Source: Pseudomonas fluorescens
GTDB taxonomy: Bacteria > Pseudomonadota > Gammaproteobacteria > Pseudomonadales > Pseudomonadaceae
Reading direction: 5' to 3'
Length of the DNA stretch: 64,000 bases
NCBI RefSeq assembly: GCF_902497875.1
Contig: NZ_CABVHY010000014.1
Coordinates: forward strand, 123,967-187,966
The translations under genes and the position numbers were made by a program. The first letter of the stretch is position 1. Each line of letters opens with the position of its first letter. Below, piece by piece: positions 39,397 through 46,005 of the stretch. The notes under the pieces were generated by a model. That model was not told the DNA's origin, made no database searches, and saw nothing but the letters and a program-made list of their open reading frames with translations.

Positions 39397-39424
39397 TTGA
39401 CAGTCACGCAAAGCCTACTACTCT
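39397..39424 (+). promoter_or_regulatory. Candidate sigma-70 promoter of the nor cluster
   Basis: TTGACA (39397-39402) and TACTCT (39419-39424) with 16 bases between them, 30 bases before the cupin start. I find no FNR/DNR-type box or NorR-type sigma-54 element in 39242-39453, unlike nir, nos and hemN. Confidence 0.3.
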
Positions 39425-39453
39425 CAAGTCCACTCAACTTGACGAACTTAACC

Positions 39454-39783
39454 ATGGCACTAAAACATGCGGAGTCGGGTGAGGTCGTTAATATATACAG
39501 CGCCTATTCGCAACTACCCGAATCCAGATCCTTGGCCATCATCAGTGCACCAGAAATCGAGGTCGTCCGCCTCGTCCTGAACGCCGCAAAAGCCGTCCCG
39601 CAACACACGCTGGACGGCCCGTTCACTCTGCACTGCCTCAAGGGCGCCGTCGAAGTAAAGACCGATGGCCACTGGCAACCCCTGGGGCCCGACGACTTGA
39701 TCTACGTGGAGGCAGGCGTGTTGCATGAACTGCGCGCCGTGGCGGATTCAATCGTATTGCTCACGCTCTTTCGACCGCGTTAA
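39454..39783 (+). CDS. Small cupin-domain protein
   Basis: 109 residues from the ATG at 39454; a frame open from 39397 would add 19 residues but has no ribosome site. Single cupin barrel (PEIEVVRLVLNAAKAVPQH, then DGPFTLHCLKGAVEV and DDLIYVEAGVLHELRAV) with histidines at the usual metal positions. It lies 63 bases before a membrane peptide and norC and may be the first gene of that operon. A sensor or metal-binding role is inference. Confidence 0.7.
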   Translation: MALKHAESGEVVNIYSAYSQLPESRSLAIISAPEIEVVRLVLNAAKAVPQHTLDGPFTLHCLKGAVEVKTDGHWQPLGPDDLIYVEAGVLHELRAVADSIVLLTLFRPR

Positions 39784-39846
39784 CCGCGCCTACAGAGCGA
39801 CTTGCCAGGAACTTTCCAACTGCACTTTCACCCCCGGGAGGCAGCC

Positions 39847-39957
39847 GTGCAAAAGGTCTTGAAGATAGCCAGCTTCGCAGTTCTCGCGCTGATGGTCGGC
39901 GCGGTCGTCTATGCCGGAGTTATCGGCATTACCTATTGGACCGGCATCGGCGTATAG
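39847..39957 (+). CDS. 36-residue membrane peptide upstream of norC
   Basis: GTG start at 39847 preceded by GGGAGG (39836-39841). The peptide VQKVLKIASFAVLALMVGAVVYAGVIGITYWTGIGV is one membrane helix with a basic N-terminus, probably orienting it with the N-end inside; the stop is TAG at 39955. The norC ATG follows after 10 bases. It may be an accessory subunit of the NO reductase. Confidence 0.6.
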   Translation: MQKVLKIASFAVLALMVGAVVYAGVIGITYWTGIGV

Positions 39958-39967
39958 AGAGTTCGCA

Positions 39968-40837
39968 ATGAACAAACGTCAAACACGCTCGTTCGCGCTG
40001 ATATCGACGGCCATCGCCGCGGTGGTGTTTCTCGGGTTGACGGTCGACAGTCACCGGCAGTTTCCCACCCTGACCAATGCCGAGCAGATCACCCCGCAAG
40101 TCACCCGCGGCAAGGATGTCTGGCACGATTACAACTGCATCAACTGTCACACGTTGTTCGGTGAAGGCGCCTATTACGCCCCGGACCTGACGAAGATTTC
40201 CCAGCAGCGCGGCACCCCCTACCTCACTGCCTTCCTCAAGGACCCTTCGAAGTTTTACGACGAGCAGCGCCATCGCCGACTGATGCCAAACCTGAATATG
40301 GCCGACGGTGAAATTGCCGATGTGATTGCGTTCCTCGATTGGGTAAGCAAGGTCGACAATCAGGGTTGGCCACCGCGACCGATTCTGGTCACCGGGGCGT
40401 CGATCCCCGGCACGGACCTCACAGTGGCGCAGCAAAACGTTTCCGAGGCCAAAGAGTCCGTCGGCCAGTTGCCACCGGCGGCCCGCCCGGTTTCCGGCAA
40501 GGAAGACCCTATCGCCCTGGGCGAAGCACTGTTCCGCACCGCTTCACCAGTCTGCAGCGCTTGTCACTCCATCGCGCCGGGGGTCAACCTGGCCGGGCCA
40601 TCCCTCGCCGGACTGGCCAGCCGGGCGAAACAGGTGATTGCCTCCGCCGACTACAAGGGCAACGCCAAGGACGCCGAAGGTTTCATTCGCGAATCCATTG
40701 TGGCGCCGAGTGCCTACCTGCATCCGGGCGCGATGTTTTCCGCCAACGGCATGTCCTTCATGCCGGACACCTTCGGCAAATCGCTGACACCCGAACAGAT
40801 CGACCAACTGGTCGCCTATCTGGCTTCCTTCCAGTAA
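39968..40837 (+). CDS. norC: Di-heme NorC, nitric oxide reductase cytochrome c subunit
   Basis: 289 residues, about twice the usual NorC (about 146). N-terminal anchor helix (9-27), then a first cytochrome domain with C57-I-N-C60-H61 and Met 106, as in canonical NorC (GEGAYYAPDL, MPNLN, WPPRP). A linker leads to a second cytochrome c domain with C196-S-A-C199-H200 and Met 265. Start at 39968; the frame open from 39911 lies in the membrane peptide. It passes electrons to NorB; the second heme may replace a soluble donor. Confidence 0.9.
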   Translation: MNKRQTRSFALISTAIAAVVFLGLTVDSHRQFPTLTNAEQITPQVTRGKDVWHDYNCINCHTLFGEGAYYAPDLTKISQQRGTPYLTAFLKDPSKFYDEQRHRRLMPNLNMADGEIADVIAFLDWVSKVDNQGWPPRPILVTGASIPGTDLTVAQQNVSEAKESVGQLPPAARPVSGKEDPIALGEALFRTASPVCSACHSIAPGVNLAGPSLAGLASRAKQVIASADYKGNAKDAEGFIRESIVAPSAYLHPGAMFSANGMSFMPDTFGKSLTPEQIDQLVAYLASFQ

Positions 40838-40852
40838 CTGCAGGGGATGACC

Positions 40853-42223
40853 ATGCGCTACAGATCTCAATCCGTCGCCTACTGGTATTTCGCCGTCGCC
40901 ATGGTGCTGTTCGGCCTGCAACTGGTCTTCGGTCTGCTCTCGGCCGCCAAGTACCTGGGCCCGGACCCACTGCTGAACTTCCTGCCCTTCGATGTCACCA
41001 AGGCCATCCACACCAACCTGTTGATCGTCTGGGTGCTGACCGGGTTCATGGGCGCCACCTATTGGATGGTGCCGGACGAATCCCGCGGCGAATTGCACAG
41101 TACCCGGCTGGCCTATATCCAGCTCGGGTTGTGGACAGCCATGGGCGTCACCGCCGTCCTCGGCTACCTGTTCGGTTATGGCACCGGGAACAAATTGCTC
41201 GAACAACCGCTGCCACACAAGATCGTGATCGTGATCTGCATGCTGATGTTCCTCTACAACATCGGCATGACGATCAAGAAGGCCGGGCGCTTCACCGCCA
41301 CCGAAGGCGTGCTGCTGCTGGGTCTGGCCAGCGCCGCGGTGCTTTATCTGCCGGCGCTGCTGCATTACGAGAACTACATCGTGTCGATCTACTACCGCTG
41401 GTGGACAATTCATCTGTGGGTCGAAGGTGTCTGGGAGATGATCCAGGGTGGCTTTCTCGCCTATCTGCTGATCAGGTTGTCCGGCGCTGACCGCGAGGTA
41501 ATGGAGAAGTGGCTGTACGTCATTGTCGGCCTGGTGTTCATCGCCGGCATCCTTGGCACGGCACACCATTATTACTGGATCGGTGTACCCCATTACTGGC
41601 TGCCGCTTGGCGGTTTCTTCAGCGCGCTGGAACCGCTGGCGCTGATCGGCATGGCAGTCTATGCCTACAACGCGATGCGCCGCTCCGGTCTCTCTCATCC
41701 CAACAAACTGGCGTTGCACTGGACCCTCGGCAGCGCGGTGTTCACCATGTTCGGCGCGGGCCTGCTGGGTCTGGCCCACACCTTTCCCGACGTCAACAAG
41801 TGGACCCACGGCACCCTGATCACCGCCATGCACGGCCATGCGGCCTTCTATGGGGCTTACGCCATGATCATCCTGGCGATGATCACGTATGCCCTGCCAG
41901 GCATGACTCGTCGCCCCGTGGAGGACAGCGCCATCGGTTACTGGGCGTTCTGGCTGCAGCTGGGCGGGATGTTCGGCATGACCCTGTCATTCGCCACCGC
42001 GGGCATTGCCCAGGTCTACCTCGAGCGCATCCTCGGCATGGGCTATCTGGACGTGCAGTTGAAGATCCAGGTGCACTTCCTGATGCTGGTGGCCACTGCG
42101 TCGATGTTCTCTCTGGGTGTCGGGTTGTTCATCTACGATTTCTTCCGGCATGCGCCGGATTTCAGTATCGCTGAAGACGATCCGGATACGGTCACGCCCC
42201 AAGCTTCAAGTGCCGGCTTGTGA
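40853..42223 (+). CDS. norB: Nitric oxide reductase large subunit NorB
   Basis: 456 residues, about 12 membrane helices, heme-copper oxidase superfamily, reducing two NO to N2O. Conserved histidines for hemes b/b3 and FeB are visible (HTNLLIVW, WWTIHLWVEG, TAHHYYWIG, HGTLITAMHGHAAFYGAYAM). The start at 40853 is preferred over 40847 because AGGGG would touch the earlier ATG. Lies 15 bases after norC and overlaps norQ by one base (TGATG). Confidence 0.95.
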   Translation: MRYRSQSVAYWYFAVAMVLFGLQLVFGLLSAAKYLGPDPLLNFLPFDVTKAIHTNLLIVWVLTGFMGATYWMVPDESRGELHSTRLAYIQLGLWTAMGVTAVLGYLFGYGTGNKLLEQPLPHKIVIVICMLMFLYNIGMTIKKAGRFTATEGVLLLGLASAAVLYLPALLHYENYIVSIYYRWWTIHLWVEGVWEMIQGGFLAYLLIRLSGADREVMEKWLYVIVGLVFIAGILGTAHHYYWIGVPHYWLPLGGFFSALEPLALIGMAVYAYNAMRRSGLSHPNKLALHWTLGSAVFTMFGAGLLGLAHTFPDVNKWTHGTLITAMHGHAAFYGAYAMIILAMITYALPGMTRRPVEDSAIGYWAFWLQLGGMFGMTLSFATAGIAQVYLERILGMGYLDVQLKIQVHFLMLVATASMFSLGVGLFIYDFFRHAPDFSIAEDDPDTVTPQASSAGL

Positions 42224-43053
42224 TGGACCCGTCGTTGACGCAACAGTGTATGGCCGGCACAGAACCCACACTGCGGGAAGCCGAGCCGTATTACCAATCC
42301 TCGGGCGACGAGGTGGCGATCTTCGAACAATGCCATGCCCGGCAATTGGCGATCATGCTCAAAGGGCCTACAGGCTGTGGCAAGACCCGCTTCGTCGAAC
42401 ACATGGCCTGGCGCCTCAAGCGCCCGCTGATCACCATTTCCTGTCACGACGACCTGAGTGCCAGCGACCTCGTCGGGCGCTTCCTCATCGGGCATGAAGG
42501 CACCCATTGGGCGGAGGGTCCACTGACCCGCGCGGTGCGCGAAGGCGCGATCTGTTATCTGGACGAGGTGGTCGAAGCACGGCAGGACACCATTGTCGTC
42601 CTCCACCCGCTGACCGACCACCGACGTATTCTGCCCCTGGACAAGATCGGCCAGATCCTCGACGCCTCCCCCCACTTCCAGTTGGTGGTGTCCTATAACC
42701 CCGGTTACCAACGCATCCTCAAGGATTTGAAACCGAGCACCCGACAGCGCTTCGTGGCACTGGATTTTGACTTCCCGCCGGCCGATCGCGAAATCGCCAT
42801 CGTCATCCATGAAGGTGCAACCGACTACGCCACCGCTCACGCGCTGGTGACGCTCGCTCATCGCTTGCGCGCCCTGCAGGACCGCGGGCTGGCGGAGGTT
42901 CCGAGCACTCGCCTGCTGATCGCCACTGCACGCCTGATCACCAGCGGTATTGCCGCCCCCGCCGCCTGCCGGGCGGCGCTGATCTCGCCGCTGTCCGATG
43001 ACGCGGTGCTGGTCGCCGCCATGCGCGACCTCGTCGACCTGACGTTCATCTAG
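42223..43053 (+). CDS. norQ: NorQ/NirQ AAA+ ATPase
   Basis: MoxR-type ATPase of 276 residues, second paralogue in the window. Walker A KGPTGCGKTR is at about 47-56 and the Walker B-like region ICYLDEVVEAR is intact. With NorD it inserts or activates the FeB site of NorBC. The ATG overlaps the norB stop (TGATG), and norD starts on the base after its stop, so norB-norQ-norD are coupled. A GTG at 42220 is an alternative start. Confidence 0.92.
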   Translation: MDPSLTQQCMAGTEPTLREAEPYYQSSGDEVAIFEQCHARQLAIMLKGPTGCGKTRFVEHMAWRLKRPLITISCHDDLSASDLVGRFLIGHEGTHWAEGPLTRAVREGAICYLDEVVEARQDTIVVLHPLTDHRRILPLDKIGQILDASPHFQLVVSYNPGYQRILKDLKPSTRQRFVALDFDFPPADREIAIVIHEGATDYATAHALVTLAHRLRALQDRGLAEVPSTRLLIATARLITSGIAAPAACRAALISPLSDDAVLVAAMRDLVDLTFI

Positions 43054-45075
43054 ATGGCCGAAGCCGAGGACCTGATCACCGATGTCGCGCGGCATGCCAC
43101 GGTGTATGCCCAGGCGTTGTGGCGGCGTCACCAGGGCCCCGCGGACCACGCGAAAACGGTCAGCCTGAAGGATGTCGCGCCACGCCTCGACCTGCTGATC
43201 AAGGCGGTGTTCGGCAGCCATTATTCACTGCGAGTCGCGCAACCGCCGTCACCGCCCACGCTGCTGAAAAAACTTTTTGTAACCGAGGAAAAACCTTGCC
43301 GGCTCTGCGCCGTCCCGGCTACCGATGGCGTGCATATCTGGTTGCCGGGGCAGTTGGGCGACGCCGATGGGCCATTCGCCCTGGAACGCTATCGCACCCT
43401 CGCCTTGCAACAGGCGATGCGCGCCCGGCGCGGCAGTGCCGTGGTTTTATCCACCCTCGACAACCCGCTGCAGCGCAGCCTCTATCTGCTCCTCGAAGCC
43501 TGGGCTGCCGACACTGATCTGGTCCGCCAGCTACCGGGGCTGGCGGCGTCGATCCATGGTTTGCGCAAACATGCCCTGGCCGCCCGCCCGCCCCTCGACG
43601 TTTTCCCCAGCCAGCGCCGCCCCCTGGAAAGTTTCCTGCGTTTGCTGCTGCGCAGCGAATGCGATCAGGCACTGGAGGGCTTGCCAATACCTGCGACAAC
43701 GGCCGACTCGCTGCGCCAGTCAGCAACCCTGGCGGCACATCTGTTGCCGCTCGACAAACCGCAACGGCCCGGTGCCCACCGGTTGTTGCTCGATGCATGG
43801 ACCGGCGACCTGCGCTCACCCGCGACGCGTCCGGAGCTGCCGGGCTTGCCGGGCGAAATCGACAGCGCCGATGCCCTGCCGCGCAGCGCCCGCCTCCCGC
43901 GCCAACCGAATGTGCGCGAAGCCAGTGCAGACGAAGATGACGATCAGCAACCCGGTCTGTGGATGGTGCAACCGGCCCAGCCGCTGGAGCATGCCGAGGA
44001 CCCCATGGGCATGCAGCGCCCTGCAGACCGGGACGCAGAAATTCCGGCGGCCGATTTCGCCGACGCATTGTCGGAGTTAAACGAAGCCCGGCTAGTGGTC
44101 ACGCCAGGTCATCCAAAGGAAGTGCTGCTCTGCGACGATCCACCGCAAACCCGTGTTCGGCGTGACGCGCAGAGCCTTGCAAATGGTCCAGTCAGCTACC
44201 CCGAATGGGATTACCGCAGCCAGGCCTATCGCGATCCAGGCGCAACCCTGCAGCTGTGTGCAGCCCGGGAAGGCCCGCAGCAATGGGTCGAGCAAACCCT
44301 GAAAACTCACCGTTCGATGCTCGATGCCATCCGCCAGCAATTCGAAAAATTGCGCGCCCGCCGCGTCAGGCTGCGCAAACAGTTGGAGGGCGACGATATC
44401 GATCTGGAAGCCTATATCGACGGCTGTGCCCAAGCCCGTGCCGGTCTGGACATGCCTCAGGCGCTGTATCAGACCCAGCGCCGGACCCGGCGCGACATGG
44501 CGATCATGTTGCTGATCGACGTCAGTGGCTCGACCGACAGCTGGATCTCCCGCAATCGGCGAGTCATCGACGTCGAGCGCGAAGCATTGCTGCTGGTCTG
44601 CCTGGCGCTGGAGAGCATGGGCGAACCTTATAGCGTGCTGGCGTTCTCCGGCGAAGGACCGCAGAGGGTCACGATTCGTATGCTCAAGGCATTCGATGAG
44701 TGCTACAGCAACGAGGTCGGTCGGCGCATTGCCGCACTCGAACCGGAACGTTACACCCGGGCAGGTGCCGCCATCCGTCACGCCAGCACCTTGCTGATGC
44801 GTGAAGCCGCCAGCCACCGCCTGCTGTTGCTGATCTCCGACGGCAAGCCTAACGATGTTGACCAATATGAAGGTCGCTATGGCGTGGAAGACATGCGCCA
44901 GGCCGTGACTGAAGCCAAACTGCAAGGCATCTATCCCTTCTGTTTGACCATCGACTGCCAGGCGGCCAACTACCTGCCAGCGGTATTCGGCGCGCGGCAA
45001 TATGCCTTGCTGCCCAGACCTGAGCTGTTGCCCGGTGTGTTGCTGGAGTGGATCAAGCGGCTGGTATCGGCTTGA
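43054..45075 (+). CDS. norD: NorD, von Willebrand A-domain activator of NO reductase
   Basis: 673 residues, cytoplasmic. The N-terminal two thirds are helical and poorly conserved, with an acidic Glu/Asp stretch in the middle. The C-terminal VWA domain has a MIDAS motif DVSGS at about residue 490 and LLLISDGKPND further on. It works with NorQ on maturation of the NO reductase. Starts directly after the norQ stop; it is the last gene of the nor cluster. Confidence 0.92.
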   Translation: MAEAEDLITDVARHATVYAQALWRRHQGPADHAKTVSLKDVAPRLDLLIKAVFGSHYSLRVAQPPSPPTLLKKLFVTEEKPCRLCAVPATDGVHIWLPGQLGDADGPFALERYRTLALQQAMRARRGSAVVLSTLDNPLQRSLYLLLEAWAADTDLVRQLPGLAASIHGLRKHALAARPPLDVFPSQRRPLESFLRLLLRSECDQALEGLPIPATTADSLRQSATLAAHLLPLDKPQRPGAHRLLLDAWTGDLRSPATRPELPGLPGEIDSADALPRSARLPRQPNVREASADEDDDQQPGLWMVQPAQPLEHAEDPMGMQRPADRDAEIPAADFADALSELNEARLVVTPGHPKEVLLCDDPPQTRVRRDAQSLANGPVSYPEWDYRSQAYRDPGATLQLCAAREGPQQWVEQTLKTHRSMLDAIRQQFEKLRARRVRLRKQLEGDDIDLEAYIDGCAQARAGLDMPQALYQTQRRTRRDMAIMLLIDVSGSTDSWISRNRRVIDVEREALLLVCLALESMGEPYSVLAFSGEGPQRVTIRMLKAFDECYSNEVGRRIAALEPERYTRAGAAIRHASTLLMREAASHRLLLLISDGKPNDVDQYEGRYGVEDMRQAVTEAKLQGIYPFCLTIDCQAANYLPAVFGARQYALLPRPELLPGVLLEWIKRLVSA

Positions 45076-45102
45076 TAGCTGGAGCGACTGTCATCCGCCA
45101 GG

Positions 45103-45145
45103 CAAAAAAAACCGCAGGCGATGGAAGGGAATCCATCGCCTGCGG
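45103..45145. terminator. Terminator between norD and phasin genes
   Basis: CCGCAGGCGATGG / CCATCGCCTGCGG is a perfect 13-pair stem (45112-45124 with 45133-45145). On the minus strand it is followed by a run of T (the A run at 45104-45111), so it terminates the phasin transcript well. It also sits 36 bases after norD and may act in both directions. Confidence 0.85.
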
Positions 45146-45165
45146 CCGGGTCTTGCTTGACGGTG

Positions 45166-45753
45166 TTACTTGTTGCCGCTTGATGCTTTGGTTGCTTCCG
45201 GAGCGGCTTTGCCAGCCGCTGCGGTCGCTTCGGTAGCGGCTTTGCTGGCAGCGTCGAAATTGCTCTGGGCAACATCAGTAGCTTGTTTCACGGCTTTTTG
45301 GGCGCTTTCAAAGACGGTACCGGCATTGGCCAGCGACGTTTTGAATGCTGCTACAACTGGCTCGGAACCAGCAGGTGCATTTTTGCTGAGCGCTTCAACG
45401 AACTCTTGAACCTGCTGAGTGCCCGCCGCGACCTGAGTTTCGGTCAGTTTGGCGATGTCCGACTGGGTGCCAACGATCAGTGCTTGTACCTGGCGGTTGA
45501 ATTCGGCCAGGCGTTCGGCTTGTACATTAGGCTTGGTAAAGGAAGCTTGCAGCTCTGCGAAACCTTGTGCATCTTTTACTGCCAGCAGCTTGCGGACACC
45601 GTCGAAGTTTTCTTCAGTGGCGGTGCGCAATGCCTGGAACTGCAGCTGGCTGAGCTGTTCAACGCTGGCGAAGACTTTGCCGCTGATTTGCTGCAGCAGG
45701 TCGAGGTTGGCTTTCTGAGCGCTTTGCAGTTTTTCCGAATTAAAAAAAGTCAT
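45166..45753 (-). CDS. phaP: Phasin (PHB granule-associated protein)
   Basis: 195 residues of the phasin family: helical, amphipathic, no signal. Start MTFFNSEKLQSAQKAN at 45753 with AGGAG upstream; the longer frame to 45861 is rejected. The C-terminus is Ala/Lys-rich (AASKAATEATAAAGKAAPEATKA), as in PhaP proteins of PHB producers. It coats PHB granules. The promoter region holds a strong inverted repeat that may be the PhaR operator. Confidence 0.92.
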   Translation of the reverse strand: MTFFNSEKLQSAQKANLDLLQQISGKVFASVEQLSQLQFQALRTATEENFDGVRKLLAVKDAQGFAELQASFTKPNVQAERLAEFNRQVQALIVGTQSDIAKLTETQVAAGTQQVQEFVEALSKNAPAGSEPVVAAFKTSLANAGTVFESAQKAVKQATDVAQSNFDAASKAATEATAAAGKAAPEATKASSGNK

Positions 45754-45835
45754 GCTGAAACTCCTGATTCTGGAAGGCCGACGTGGGCCTGAAGGCGCGA
45801 TAGCGATCCTGCCGGTCATCGCGTTAGCCTTGATA

Positions 45836-45883
45836 TTGCAGTGCACAAAAGTGTTTGGCAATCTTTTTTATTGTGCACTGCAA
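45836..45883. promoter_or_regulatory. Inverted repeat between phaP and the DUF3141 gene, likely PhaR operator
   Basis: TTGCAGTGCACAA (45836-45848) and its exact inverse TTGTGCACTGCAA (45871-45883) are 22 bases apart. Each half contains GTGCAC. PhaR-type regulators are known to bind TGC-rich inverted motifs near phasin promoters, so this is the best operator candidate in the pha locus. It is 83 bases before phaP and 122 bases before the divergent gene. Confidence 0.65.
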
Positions 45884-46005
45884 AATAAACTTTGCTCCTC
45901 CCTCCTCTATTAGCTATAAACTCCATCACATCGAACGGCCACCCGTGTCTCCCTCATTAAGGGCGCAGGCAGGTCGCTTCCCATGTATGGAGTCAGGAGA
46001 GCACT

